The notes under the pieces are model-generated. The model had not been told where the DNA came from, searched no databases, and saw only the letters and a program-made list of their open reading frames with translations. The position numbers and the translations under genes were made by a program. This document shows, one piece after another, positions 1 through 8,210 of a stretch of 64,000 nucleotides of DNA. Every line of letters begins with the position of its first letter. Positions within the stretch are counted from its first letter, which is position 1. Source of the stretch: Blastococcus litoris (GTDB lineage Bacteria; Actinomycetota; Actinomycetes; Mycobacteriales; Geodermatophilaceae); assembly GCF_003075095.1 (NCBI RefSeq), contig NZ_QCZF01000009.1:62001-126000 (forward strand). Direction: 5' to 3'.

Positions 1-426
1 GGCGAACAGGCCCAGGGGCTCCCGGACGGCCCAGCGGGTGCCCCGGGAGCCGGGGTCGTCCGGGCTGTCGGCGCGCGACCGCCGGTACGCGGTCACCGCG
101 GCGGCAGTCGTGGCGGCGATGGCGGGGAGCTGAAGCCGCGGCGGGTGCTGGAGGCGGACCCAGGCGCCGGCGAGCAGGTACCCCAGCGCAGCCGGCCATC
201 CGGTCCGACGCAGGAGCGGCCCGTCGCTCCTCCCCGGACGCAGGGTCCTCACCGCGTAGGCCAGTGAGCCGGCGTAGATCGGGATCCAGATCCCGAAGGC
301 GGCGTCGGCCGGCAGGACCACGCTCGGGCTCTCGTCGGACTCGCCGTAGTCCCCGGTCGCCCCGCTCACCAGACCGCCCACCACCGCGGCGGCCACCGCG
401 CCCTGCCTCGCCCGGTCCCGGTCCAT
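1..426 (-). CDS. Membrane protein, TspO/MBR-like, C-terminus off the window (partial)
   Basis: The reading frame is open from an ATG at 426 down to base 1 (142 codons), so the gene continues past the left edge. The N-terminus has an Ala/Gly/Val-rich hydrophobic stretch (about residues 10-22). It is followed by [16 protein letters not shown] (about residues 45-60), which resembles the FxIWxxIY pattern of TspO/tryptophan-rich sensory relatives. Two further hydrophobic stretches are separated by Arg-rich turns. The TspO link rests on this one motif, and a plain hypothetical membrane protein is the alternative. It is divergent from hisH. Confidence 0.55.
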   Translation of the reverse strand, partial: MDRDRARQGAVAAAVVGGLVSGATGDYGESDESPSVVLPADAAFGIWIPIYAGSLAYAVRTLRPGRSDGPLLRRTGWPAALGYLLAGAWVRLQHPPRLQLPAIAATTAAAVTAYRRSRADSPDDPGSRGTRWAVREPLGLFA

Positions 427-530
427 GCCCGCTCCTCCGTCGTCACCGCGACTGGTGCACCCGGCACTTCGGGACGCCCGGATCCGGTGGATGCGACGGG
501 AACAGACCGGGGCCCGATCCCGCTGGTGGG

Positions 531-536
531 TAGCGT
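531..536 (+). promoter_or_regulatory. -10 element, leaderless hisH promoter
   Basis: TAGCGT lies 7 bases before the hisH GTG. The 7-base gap has no Shine-Dalgarno sequence, so transcription probably starts at or next to the start codon. Confidence 0.6.
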
Positions 537-543
537 GGCAGGC

Positions 544-1182
544 GTGAAGAAGGTGACGATCCTCGACTACGGGTCGGGCAACCTCCGGTCCGCCGAGCGG
601 GCGCTGGCCCGCGTCGGCGCGGACGTGACGGTGACCGCGGACCCGCAGGCGGCGCTGGACGCCGACGGGCTGGTCGTCCCGGGCGTGGGTGCGTTCGCCG
701 CCTGCATGCAGGGTCTGCGCGCCGTCGACGGCCCGCGCATCATCGGCCGCCGGCTGGCCGGTGGCCGCCCGGTCCTCGGCATCTGCGTGGGCATGCAGAT
801 CCTGTTCGACCGCGGCGTCGAGCACGGCCACGACGCCGAGGGCTGCGGCGAGTGGCCGGGCGTCGTCGAGCCGCTCGAGGCGCCGGTGCTGCCGCACATG
901 GGCTGGAACACCGTCGAGGCGCCGCAGGACAGCGTGCTGTTCGACGGCCTGGCCGACCAGCGCTTCTACTTCGTGCACTCCTACGGCGTCCGCGAGTTCC
1001 CCCTCGCCGCCGACGGCCCGCCCAGCCCCCTGGCCAAGCCCAAGGTCACCTGGGCCGAGCACGGCGACAGGTTCGTCGCCGGTGTGGAGAACGGCACCCT
1101 CTCGGCCACGCAGTTCCACCCGGAGAAGAGCGGCGACGCGGGCGCCCAGCTGCTGACGAACTGGCTGCAGACACTCGACTGA
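544..1182 (+). CDS. hisH: Imidazole glycerol phosphate synthase, glutaminase subunit HisH
   Basis: HisH hydrolyses glutamine and channels ammonia to HisF, which makes imidazole glycerol phosphate in histidine synthesis. The 212-residue protein is a full-length class I glutamine amidotransferase. It has the N-terminal ILDYGSGNL strand-loop, the nucleophile Cys81 in GICVGMQ, and His192/Glu194 in FHPEKSG. The frame is open back to 487, but the GTG at 544 matches the family N-terminus and has a -10 hexamer just upstream. The partner hisF lies 5 kb downstream at 6080, separated by an M28 peptidase and a reverse-strand pair. Confidence 0.97.
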   Translation: MKKVTILDYGSGNLRSAERALARVGADVTVTADPQAALDADGLVVPGVGAFAACMQGLRAVDGPRIIGRRLAGGRPVLGICVGMQILFDRGVEHGHDAEGCGEWPGVVEPLEAPVLPHMGWNTVEAPQDSVLFDGLADQRFYFVHSYGVREFPLAADGPPSPLAKPKVTWAEHGDRFVAGVENGTLSATQFHPEKSGDAGAQLLTNWLQTLD

Positions 1183-1210
1183 CCTGCGCGGGACGGCGCA
1201 TCCCCGCACC

Positions 1211-1216
1211 TAGGGT
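1211..1216 (+). promoter_or_regulatory. -10 element, leaderless peptidase promoter
   Basis: TAGGGT lies 6 bases before the GTG at 1223, with no ribosome binding site between them. Confidence 0.55.
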
Positions 1217-1222
1217 GACGCC

Positions 1223-3553
1223 GTGCGCGTCGAACGGTCACGGCCCGCCGCGCGCCCGAACCGTGTCGCCGGGCTGGTCGTCGTCGCCCTGCTGCTGGGC
1301 CTGGCCGGGTGGTCGGCCCTGGCGCTGTCACCGCCCGCACCCGCGCCGGCCGACGCCGCGCCGACGGACTTCAGCGCCACGCGGGCCTTCGCCCACGTCG
1401 AGCAGCTCGCCGCGGACGTGCACGTCGCCGGCAGCGCCGCGAGCGCCGACGTCGTCGACGGGCTCGTCGCCACCCTGAGCGGACTGGGCCTCGACACCCG
1501 CGTGCAGAGCGCCGTGGGTGCGGTCCGCACGGCGTCGGGGGAGACCCGGATGGCGCGGGTGCGCAACGTCGTCGCCGTCCTGCCGGGCAGCGCGCCCACC
1601 GGCCGGATCTTCCTCACCGCCCACCACGACTCCGTGGAGACCGGCCCGGGCGCAGCCGACGACGCGGCGGGTGTGGCCGCCGTCCTCGAGTCGGCGCGGG
1701 CCCTCGTCGCGGGCCCGCGGCTGCGCAACGACGTGGTGGTCGTCCTGACCGACGCCGAGGAGGCCTGCTCCTGCGGCGCGGAGGCGTTCGCCTCCGCGCA
1801 CCCGCTCGCCTCCGCCGGTGGGGTCGTCCTCAACCTGGAGGCCCGCGGCACCGGCGGGCCGCCGATCATGTTCGAGACGTCGCCGGGCAACGCCGCCCTC
1901 GCCGAGGTGTACGCCACCGCCGTCCCGCACCCGGTCGCGAGCAGCTTCGCCGTCGAGGTCTACCGGGTCATGCCGAACTTCACCGATTTCAGCGTCCTGC
2001 TGGACGACGGCGACTTCACCGGCCTGAACACCGCCTTCATCGACGGCGCCGCCGCCTACCACTCGCCGCAGGACGTGCCCGGGCGGCTGGACCGCGGCAC
2101 GCTCCAGGCCCTCGGCGACAACGCCCTGGCCACGGCGCGGGCGCTGGGCGAGGCCGACCTCGGCACGCTGTCCGAACCGGCCGAGGGCGACGCGACGTAC
2201 TTCCCGGTCCTCGGCGAGCTGGTCCGCTACCCCGGGACCCTGGTGTGGCCGGTGGCCGGCGCCGCGCTGGCCGCCGTCGGCCTGCTGGTCCTCGTGCTGC
2301 GGCGGCGCGGCACCAGCTCGCTGCGCCGGACGGCCGGCGCGACCCTGCTGGCCGCGCTGCCGCTGGTGCTCGCCCCGCTGGCCGCGCAGGGCCTCTGGGC
2401 GGCGCTGGTGCTGGTGCGCCCCGGGTACGGCCAGCTGGTCGACCCGTGGCGGCCCGGCTGGTTCCGGCTGGCGGTCGTCGCGCTGCTGGCCGCCGTGCTG
2501 CTGAGCTGGTACGCGCTGCTGCGGCGTCGGGTGGGCGCCGCGGCGCTGGCCGCCGGCGCGCTGGTGTGGCTCGCCGTCCTCGGTGCCGTGCTGGCCGCCG
2601 TCGCCCCGGGTGGCTCCTACCTGGCCGCCTGGCCGGCGCTGGCCGGCGCGCTGACCGGCCTGGTCGCCGCGGTGACCGCCTCGCCGGTGCTGCGGCTGCT
2701 CACCGCCCTGGCCGGGGGAGCGGTCGCCGTCGTCGTGCTCGCGCCCACGGTCGTCCTCTTCTTCCCGGCGCTGGGGCTCGCCACCGCGGCGGCGCCCGCG
2801 GCCGTGGCCACGATGCTGCTCGTCGCGCTGCTGCCCGCCGTCGAGCTGCTGTTCCCGTCCCCGGAAGACCGCCGCCCGTGGTCGGTGGCGCTGGTCCCGG
2901 CGGTCGCGCTCGGCCTGGCCGTCGCCTGCACGGCGACGGGCCTGTCCGTCGACGGGTTCGACGCCGACCACCCCGTCCCCAGCCGGCTGGCCTACGTGCT
3001 CGACGCCGACACCGGGCAGGCCTCCTGGGTGAGCACCGAGGGCTCGCCGGGTGCGTACACGGCGGAGGTCGTCGGAACCCGGGCGGAGCTCCCGGTGCGC
3101 CTGCCCTACCTGACCGGCGAGGTCTGGTCCGGTTCCGCGCAGCCGGCCGACCTCGCGCCGGCCGAGGTGAGCGCGGTGTCGGACTCCGTGCTCGGGAGCC
3201 GCCGGGAGCTGTCGGTCCGCGTCACCCCGCAGCGCCCCGGGGTGCGCGTCCTCGTCCTGGACCTGCGGGTGGAGAGCGGCACGGTCGCCGCCGCGCGCGT
3301 AGCCGGGCGGGCGGTGCCCGAGGAGGAGCTGGGGGAGGACCGGGCGTGGATCGTCTTCCACGCGCCACCGGACGGGGGGCTCCCGGCGTCGTTCAGCATC
3401 GAGGGCGGCGGCGCCGTCGAGCTGCGGGTGATCGACGTGAGCGACGGGCTGAGCGGCCTGCCGGGGTACCGGCCGCGTCCCGACGGCGTGGATGCCGCCG
3501 GATCGCACAGCTCCGACGTCGTCCTCGTGTCCGAGACCAGCGAACTGGGCTGA
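1223..3553 (+). CDS. M28-family zinc peptidase with multi-span membrane domain
   Basis: The 776-residue protein has an N-terminal signal anchor (about residues 14-35). An extracytoplasmic M28 aminopeptidase domain (about 50-320) follows, with the metal-site signatures HHD at 134-136, GAADDAAG, DAEEAC, LEARG and a final YHSPQD. About eight hydrophobic segments (about 330-590) come next, then a soluble C-terminal domain of about 170 residues. This matches actinobacterial M28 membrane peptidases related to Fxna/YfbL-type proteins. The substrate is not evident. It does not belong functionally to the his operon. It is transcribed from its own leaderless promoter and ends next to the convergent SDR gene. 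Confidence 0.88.
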   Translation: MRVERSRPAARPNRVAGLVVVALLLGLAGWSALALSPPAPAPADAAPTDFSATRAFAHVEQLAADVHVAGSAASADVVDGLVATLSGLGLDTRVQSAVGAVRTASGETRMARVRNVVAVLPGSAPTGRIFLTAHHDSVETGPGAADDAAGVAAVLESARALVAGPRLRNDVVVVLTDAEEACSCGAEAFASAHPLASAGGVVLNLEARGTGGPPIMFETSPGNAALAEVYATAVPHPVASSFAVEVYRVMPNFTDFSVLLDDGDFTGLNTAFIDGAAAYHSPQDVPGRLDRGTLQALGDNALATARALGEADLGTLSEPAEGDATYFPVLGELVRYPGTLVWPVAGAALAAVGLLVLVLRRRGTSSLRRTAGATLLAALPLVLAPLAAQGLWAALVLVRPGYGQLVDPWRPGWFRLAVVALLAAVLLSWYALLRRRVGAAALAAGALVWLAVLGAVLAAVAPGGSYLAAWPALAGALTGLVAAVTASPVLRLLTALAGGAVAVVVLAPTVVLFFPALGLATAAAPAAVATMLLVALLPAVELLFPSPEDRRPWSVALVPAVALGLAVACTATGLSVDGFDADHPVPSRLAYVLDADTGQASWVSTEGSPGAYTAEVVGTRAELPVRLPYLTGEVWSGSAQPADLAPAEVSAVSDSVLGSRRELSVRVTPQRPGVRVLVLDLRVESGTVAAARVAGRAVPEEELGEDRAWIVFHAPPDGGLPASFSIEGGGAVELRVIDVSDGLSGLPGYRPRPDGVDAAGSHSSDVVLVSETSELG

Positions 3554-4315
3554 TCAGCTGCGCAGGTACGAGGCGCCGTTGACGTCGACGATCGTGCCGG
3601 TGGAGAACCGGGCCTCCGGCGAGGCGAGCCACAGCACGGCGGAGGCGACCTCCGCAGGTCTCGCCACCCGGCCGTAGGGCGACTGCGCGCGGACGGCGTC
3701 GCCGCCGGGCCCGTCGAGCACCTCGCGCGCCATCTCGGTCTGCACGAACCCGGGCGCGACGCAGGTGACGGAGATGCCGTGCGGCGCGAGGGCCAGCGCC
3801 ATCGACTGGGCGAAGGCGTTGAGCCCGGCCTTGGAGGCGCCGTACGCGGGGTTGTCCGGCTCGCCGCGGAAGGCCCCGCGGCTCGAGACGTTGACCACCG
3901 CGCCGCCGCCGGCTGCGATCAGGTGCGGGACGGCGCGGAAGGTCGCGTTCGCCGCGCCCACCAGGTTGGTCGCCAGCGTCTGGGCCCACGCGGCCTGCCA
4001 CTGGTCGTAGGAGGTCTCCAGCGGCGGGCGGGCGGTGAAGACGCCCGCGTTGTTGACCAGCACGTCGAGGCCGCCGAGCGCGCCGGCCGCCTCGTCGACC
4101 ATCGACCCGACCTGGTCGGCGTCGGTCATGTCCGCCCGCACGAGGACGTGCCCCTCGCCCGGCAGCTCGGCCAGGACCGCCTCCGCCCGCTCGCGCGAGC
4201 TGCCCCAGTGCACCGCCACCCGGTCGCCCCGCTCGGCGAACGCGCCGGCGACCGCCCGGCCGATGCCGCGGGAGGCGCCGGTGACCAGCACCGCCCGTCC
4301 CTCACCAGCTGCCAC
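3554..4315 (-). CDS. SDR-family NAD(P)-dependent oxidoreductase
   Basis: A 253-residue classical short-chain dehydrogenase. The cofactor loop TGASRGIG is near the N-terminus, NNAG is at about residue 90, and the catalytic Ser and YGASK lie in the middle. The sequence resembles 3-oxoacyl-ACP reductase (FabG-like), but the substrate is unknown. The GTG at 4315 is chosen because the longer frame (to 4444) runs through the nitroreductase coding region, and a GGAGG ribosome site (complement of 4325-4329) sits nine bases before this GTG. It overlaps the nitroreductase stop by 14 bases, so the two form an operon. Confidence 0.9.
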   Translation of the reverse strand: MAAGEGRAVLVTGASRGIGRAVAGAFAERGDRVAVHWGSSRERAEAVLAELPGEGHVLVRADMTDADQVGSMVDEAAGALGGLDVLVNNAGVFTARPPLETSYDQWQAAWAQTLATNLVGAANATFRAVPHLIAAGGGAVVNVSSRGAFRGEPDNPAYGASKAGLNAFAQSMALALAPHGISVTCVAPGFVQTEMAREVLDGPGGDAVRAQSPYGRVARPAEVASAVLWLASPEARFSTGTIVDVNGASYLRS

Positions 4316-4901
4316 GGTGCACGACCTCCTCGACGGGGCGCCGTCCACGGCGCAGCGAGGGGGAGCGGCGGTCGCCGTCCCCCGGGTAACCGACGGACAC
4401 GCAGCCGATCGGCCGGAAGCCCGCCGGGACGCCGAAGGCGGCACGGAACGCGTCCACCCGCTCCGGGGGGATGCCGAAGAAGCAGGCGCCGAGCCCCTCG
4501 TCGACGGCGGTGAGCAGCATCAGCAGCGACGCCATGCCGGCGTCGACGTCCCAGTACGGAACCGGCCAGCGCGACTCGTCGCGGTCGGTCCAGCCCTTGT
4601 CCGGCTCGGCGTACCGGTCCAGGTAGGCGTCCTTGTTCGCCAGCGGCACGACCAGCAGCGGCGCGCGGCGCATGCGGGTCAGCCACCCGTCCGGTGCGCC
4701 CTCCCCGCTGGTCGCGGTCCAGAAGCGGTCGCGCTCCTCCGGCGTCTCCAGCACCAGGAACGCCCAGCCCTGGCTGAACCCGGCCGAGGGCGCCCGGATG
4801 GCGTGCTCGAGCAGCCGCTCGCGGATCTCCGCGGGCACCGGCCGGTCCGGGTCGTAGTCGCGCACCATGCGCCGGCGGCGGACCACCTCGGCGAACTCCA
4901 T
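4302..4901 (-). CDS. Nitroreductase-family protein
   Basis: A 199-residue FMN-dependent nitroreductase-fold protein. It has the N-terminal [11 protein letters not shown] motif of the family, the [11 protein letters not shown] segment that contacts FMN, and the C-terminal [12 protein letters not shown] region. Members reduce nitro compounds, quinones or flavins with NAD(P)H, and the substrate here is unknown. It is the first gene of a two-gene unit with the SDR at 3554 and diverges from hisA, with 61 bases between the start codons. CAGGGT lies 6 bases before its ATG, a weak version of the leaderless -10 seen elsewhere. Confidence 0.9.
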   Translation of the reverse strand: MEFAEVVRRRRMVRDYDPDRPVPAEIRERLLEHAIRAPSAGFSQGWAFLVLETPEERDRFWTATSGEGAPDGWLTRMRRAPLLVVPLANKDAYLDRYAEPDKGWTDRDESRWPVPYWDVDAGMASLLMLLTAVDEGLGACFFGIPPERVDAFRAAFGVPAGFRPIGCVSVGYPGDGDRRSPSLRRGRRPVEEVVHRGSW

Positions 4902-4949
4902 GCCGACACCCTGCCGCAGGGTCCGGGGAGGGCCGCGCGCGGGCGTCCC

Positions 4950-4955
4950 TACGCT
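4950..4955 (+). promoter_or_regulatory. -10 element, leaderless hisA promoter
   Basis: TACGCT lies 7 bases before the hisA GTG. It would drive the hisA-ridA-hisF unit independently of hisH. Confidence 0.6.
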
Positions 4956-4962
4956 GTCCGTC

Positions 4963-5694
4963 GTGCCGAAGCTGCAGCTGCTCCCCGCCGTCGACGTCGC
5001 CGACGGCCAGGCCGTCCGTCTCGTGCAGGGGGAGGCCGGCAGCGAGACGTCCTACGGCGACCCGCTCGAGGCCGCGATGCAGTGGCAGACCGACGGCGCC
5101 GAGTGGGTCCACCTCGTCGACCTCGACGCCGCCTTCGGGCGAGGCTCGAACCGGGAGCTGCTCGCCCGCGTGGTCGGGGAGCTGGACGTCGACGTCGAGC
5201 TCTCCGGGGGGATCCGGGACGACGAGTCGCTGGCCGCCGCGCTGGCGACCGGCTGCCGCCGCGTGAACCTGGGCACCGCGGCGCTCGAGTCGCCCGAGTG
5301 GTGCGCCCGTGCGATCGCCGAGCACGGCGACCGGATCGCCGTCGGCCTCGACGTGCGCGGCACCCGGCTGGCCGCCCGCGGCTGGACGCAGGAGGGCGGC
5401 GAGCTCTACGAGACGCTCGCCCGCCTGGACGCCGAGGGCTGCGCGCGGTACGTCGTCACCGACATCACCAAGGACGGCACGCTGCGCGGACCCAATCTCG
5501 ACCTGCTGCGCGAGGTCTGCGCCGCCACGCCGAAGCCGGTCATCGCCTCCGGTGGCGTCAGCTCGCTCGACGACATCCGCGCGCTGGCCGGCCTGACCGC
5601 CGTCGGCGTCGAGGGTGCGATCGTCGGCAAGGCGCTCTACGCCGGCCAGTTCTCCCTGCCGGAGGCGCTGCGGGTCACCGAGGAGCTGGCGTGA
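4963..5694 (+). CDS. hisA: Phosphoribosyl isomerase, HisA or bifunctional PriA
   Basis: A 243-residue (beta-alpha)8 isomerase for ProFAR in histidine synthesis. Catalytic Asp11 (AVDV) and Asp130 (GLDVRGTRL) are at the expected places, and the phosphate loops SGGIRD and ASGGVSS are present. In many Actinobacteria this enzyme (PriA) also isomerises phosphoribosyl anthranilate in tryptophan synthesis, replacing trpF. No trpF lies among the trp genes downstream, which fits a dual role, although trpF could lie elsewhere. The GTG start overlaps nothing upstream and is preceded by a leaderless -10. Its stop overlaps the ridA start by four bases. Confidence 0.95.
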   Translation: MPKLQLLPAVDVADGQAVRLVQGEAGSETSYGDPLEAAMQWQTDGAEWVHLVDLDAAFGRGSNRELLARVVGELDVDVELSGGIRDDESLAAALATGCRRVNLGTAALESPEWCARAIAEHGDRIAVGLDVRGTRLAARGWTQEGGELYETLARLDAEGCARYVVTDITKDGTLRGPNLDLLREVCAATPKPVIASGGVSSLDDIRALAGLTAVGVEGAIVGKALYAGQFSLPEALRVTEELA

Positions 5695-6083
5695 GCGTCA
5701 TCCGGCTCGGATCGGGGGCGCCGTGGGAGGGCGTCGTCGGCTACAGCCGCGTCGTCGTCCGCGGCGAGGCGGCGTGGGTGAGCGGGACGACGTCGGTCGT
5801 CGACGGCCAGGTGGTGCACCCGGGCGACGCCGGCGCGCAGGCCCGGCAGTGCCTGGCGACGATCGAGGAGTCGCTGGAGCGGGCCGGCTTCACGCTCAAC
5901 GACGTCGTCCGCACGCGGATGTTCGTCACCGACATCTCCCGGTGGGAGGAGGTCGGTCGGGCGCACGGCGAGTTCTTCGGCGACATCCGCCCGGCCACCA
6001 CGATGGTCCAGGTGGCCGCGCTCATCGACCCGGCGATGCTGGTCGAGATCGAGGCCGACGCGGTGCGCGGGGTGCCGGCGTGA
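5691..6083 (+). CDS. RidA (YjgF/YER057c) family protein
   Basis: A 130-residue Rid-family protein. RidA proteins hydrolyse reactive enamine/imine intermediates from PLP enzymes, and the conserved Arg in the [10 protein letters not shown] segment is the family active-site residue. The [22 protein letters not shown] tail is typical, although long family alignments are needed to place the subfamily. It sits between hisA and hisF with GTGA overlaps on both sides, so it is co-translated with histidine enzymes. In mycobacteria this slot holds a different gene (impA). Confidence 0.92.
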   Translation: MSVIRLGSGAPWEGVVGYSRVVVRGEAAWVSGTTSVVDGQVVHPGDAGAQARQCLATIEESLERAGFTLNDVVRTRMFVTDISRWEEVGRAHGEFFGDIRPATTMVQVAALIDPAMLVEIEADAVRGVPA

Positions 6084-6877
6084 GTCTGGCCGTGCGGGTG
6101 ATCCCGTGCCTGGACGTCGACGCCGGCCGGGTCGTCAAGGGCGTGAACTTCGTCGACCTGCGCGACGCCGGCGACCCGGTGGAGATGGCCCGCGTGTACG
6201 ACGCCGAGGGCGCCGACGAGCTCACCTTCCTCGACATCACCGCGAGCTCCGGTGACCGGGCGACCACGTACGACGTGGTCAGCCGGACGGCGGAGAGCGT
6301 CTTCATCCCGCTGACCGTGGGCGGCGGCGTGCGCAGCCCCGAGGACGTCGACCGGCTGCTGCGCGCCGGGGCGGACAAGGTCGCGGTGAACACCGCCGCC
6401 GTCGCCCGGCCGGAGCTGATCGCCGAGATCGCCGACAGGTTCGGCAACCAGGTGCTGGTGCTCTCCCTCGACGCCCGCCGCGTCCGGGACGGCGCGGAGA
6501 CCGAGTCCGGCTTCGAGATCACCACGCACGGCGGGCGCCGCGGAACCGGTCAGGACGCCGTCGAGTGGTGCATCCGGGCGGCCGAGCTCGGGGCGGGGGA
6601 GATCCTGCTCAACTCGATGGACGCCGACGGCACCCGCGCGGGCTTCGACACGGAGCTGATCCGGCAGGTCCGCCGCGAGGTGCGGGTGCCGCTGATCGCC
6701 AGCGGGGGAGCGGGCGCCGCCGAGCACTTCCCCCCGGCGGTGGAGGCCGGCGCCGACGCCGTGCTCGCCGCGAGCGTCTTCCACTTCGGCGTCATGCGGA
6801 TCGGCGAGGTGAAGGACGCCCTGACGAAGGCCGGCGTGCCCGTCCGCCACGAGGCGGACAGGCCGCTGACCGACTGA
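6080..6877 (+). CDS. hisF: Imidazole glycerol phosphate synthase, cyclase subunit HisF
   Basis: A 265-residue (beta-alpha)8 cyclase that takes ammonia from HisH and converts PRFAR to imidazole glycerol phosphate and AICAR. Catalytic Asp12 (CLDVD) and Asp131 (LDARR) are present, with the phosphate-binding VGGGVRS and ASGGAG loops. The GTG overlaps the ridA stop by four bases. It is the last gene of this unit. No clear terminator is seen in the 24 bases before the convergent gene at 6902. Confidence 0.97.
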   Translation: MSLAVRVIPCLDVDAGRVVKGVNFVDLRDAGDPVEMARVYDAEGADELTFLDITASSGDRATTYDVVSRTAESVFIPLTVGGGVRSPEDVDRLLRAGADKVAVNTAAVARPELIAEIADRFGNQVLVLSLDARRVRDGAETESGFEITTHGGRRGTGQDAVEWCIRAAELGAGEILLNSMDADGTRAGFDTELIRQVRREVRVPLIASGGAGAAEHFPPAVEAGADAVLAASVFHFGVMRIGEVKDALTKAGVPVRHEADRPLTD

Positions 6878-6901
6878 CGCCCGGTCGTCGGCGGCGTCGG
6901 G

Positions 6902-7423
6902 TCAGGGACGGCTTCCGTTCCGCCGCATCAGGAACGCGCTGGTGCCCATGACGGAGAGCGACAGGGCGGCCTGCGTCCAGGTCCACCAGCCCACGGGCGT
7001 GTGACCGGCCAACGGGCAGATCGTCGTCTCGATCGCCATGAACGACCCGGCGAGCGCGCCGAGCCGGGCGCTGCCCCGCCAGCCACGCCACAGGGCGGTC
7101 ACCGCGACCACGATCGACACGAGGGCGGCCAGGTCGATCGGCAGCTGCCACAGCGCGGGGCCGAGGTCCCCGCTGGGCATCGGCTCGATGGAGGGGCACA
7201 GGACGAAGGCGATCCCGAAGGCCGCCGCGGCGAGGCGACCGGCGTCCCGGCTCAGGCCGTCACGCCGGGGTGAGGGCCGTCGTTCCCAGGGCGCAGGCGC
7301 CTGTGGAGGGGGCGTGGGCCCGACCGGTCCGATCAGGGGCGCTGCAGGCGTCGACGGCGACCCGGGAACTGGGACGACCGGAGGGACGACCGAGAACGGA
7401 ACGGGCGCGTCGGCGACGGACAT
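6902..7423 (-). CDS. Hypothetical membrane protein with Pro-rich N-terminus
   Basis: A 173-residue protein. Residues 1-50 are Pro/Val-rich and probably disordered, and three to four hydrophobic helices follow (about 65-80, 93-110, 120-135 and 145-165). No catalytic motif is seen. The frame is open to 7507, but the ATG at 7423 is chosen because TACGGT lies six bases before it. The function is unknown. Confidence 0.7.
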   Translation of the reverse strand: MSVADAPVPFSVVPPVVPVPGSPSTPAAPLIGPVGPTPPPQAPAPWERRPSPRRDGLSRDAGRLAAAAFGIAFVLCPSIEPMPSGDLGPALWQLPIDLAALVSIVVAVTALWRGWRGSARLGALAGSFMAIETTICPLAGHTPVGWWTWTQAALSLSVMGTSAFLMRRNGSRP

Positions 7424-7429
7424 GCGCGC

Positions 7430-7435
7430 ACCGTA
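7430..7435 (-). promoter_or_regulatory. -10 element, leaderless promoter
   Basis: On the minus strand TACGGT lies 6 bases before the ATG at 7423. This decides the start of the membrane protein. Confidence 0.5.
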
Positions 7436-7496
7436 GAGGTCGGCGGCACCGGGGGGCACGCACCTCCGCCCCCGGTCCACCCGAAATGGCGGAGGG

Positions 7497-8108
7497 TCAG
7501 CCGACATCCACCCGCGCGATGTCGCGGCGGCCGGACACCCAGAGCAGGAGCTCGAGCGGTTCGCCCTCGACGGTGCGGCCGCCGGCGCCGTAGCGCTTCT
7601 CGACCCCCGGGACGTCGCTGCGCCGCAGCACCAGCCCGCGGCGGCCGGCCGCCCGCCGCGCGAACAGCTCCAGCGCCGTCCAGATCTGGTCCTGCTCGGC
7701 GCGGGGCAGCGTGCGGGCGGTCCAGCCCGGCTGGGCCCGGCGGACGTCCTCGTGGTGGATCGCGTACTCGGTCGTGTTCAGAATCCGCGCGACAGGCGGC
7801 CAGGCCATCGGCGACCATGGCGCCGGTCCCGACCGCACGCGGTCGACGACCTCCCGGAACGGCGTCGACTCCCGCAGCCGGTCCTCCAGCCGGTGGGACC
7901 ACGCGCTGAGCGGCTGGGCCACGCCCAGCTGCTCCACGCCGTAGCCGGGCAGGGCGTCGGGGCGGTTGTCGCGGACCACCAGGTGCGCGGCGAGGTGGGC
8001 GGTGGTCCAGCCCTCGCAGCACGTGGGGGCGTCCGGCCCGAGCTTCCCGAGCAGGTCGGCCAGGGCGGTGCGTTCGCTGTCGGCGACGGTGGGGGAAGAG
8101 GGAGCCAT
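7497..8108 (-). CDS. DinB/mycothiol-dependent maleylpyruvate isomerase-like protein (TIGR03085 type)
   Basis: A 203-residue four-helix-bundle protein of the DinB_2/MDMPI superfamily that is common in Actinobacteria. The CCEGWTTAHLAAHLVVRDNRP segment carries the conserved W-x-H pattern after helix 1, with EYAIHHEDVRRAQPGW near the middle; these His residues bind metal in characterised relatives. Many family members use mycothiol as a co-substrate, but the reaction of this one cannot be read from sequence. It diverges from the ABC exporter. Confidence 0.85.
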   Translation of the reverse strand: MAPSSPTVADSERTALADLLGKLGPDAPTCCEGWTTAHLAAHLVVRDNRPDALPGYGVEQLGVAQPLSAWSHRLEDRLRESTPFREVVDRVRSGPAPWSPMAWPPVARILNTTEYAIHHEDVRRAQPGWTARTLPRAEQDQIWTALELFARRAAGRRGLVLRRSDVPGVEKRYGAGGRTVEGEPLELLLWVSGRRDIARVDVG

Positions 8109-8114
8109 CGGCGG

Positions 8115-8120
8115 AGGTTA
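8115..8120 (-). promoter_or_regulatory. -10 element, leaderless promoter
   Basis: TAACCT (minus strand) lies 6 bases before the ATG at 8108. Confidence 0.5.
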
Positions 8121-8176
8121 CCGAGGAGCACCTGCTGCGGCGCGGCGAGGATCGTTTAGCCGCCCTAACCAACGCG

Positions 8177-8182
8177 TAGCAT
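8177..8182 (+). promoter_or_regulatory. -10 element, ABC exporter operon
   Basis: TAGCAT lies 28 bases before the GTG at 8211. Unlike the leaderless genes, this one has a short leader with an AAGGAG ribosome site at 8200-8205. Confidence 0.5.
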
Positions 8183-8210
8183 CGCCAGGCCTACGACCCG
8201 AAGGAGAACA

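Noticed and set aside
264-533. 89-codon Arg/Pro-rich frame at the left edge
   Set aside because: It lies opposite the partial membrane protein and has shadow composition.
4035-6083. 682-codon plus-strand frame covering the SDR and nitroreductase genes
   Set aside because: It reads as Arg/Pro/Ala-rich shadow of the minus-strand genes. Only its end, from GTG 5691, is the true ridA gene.
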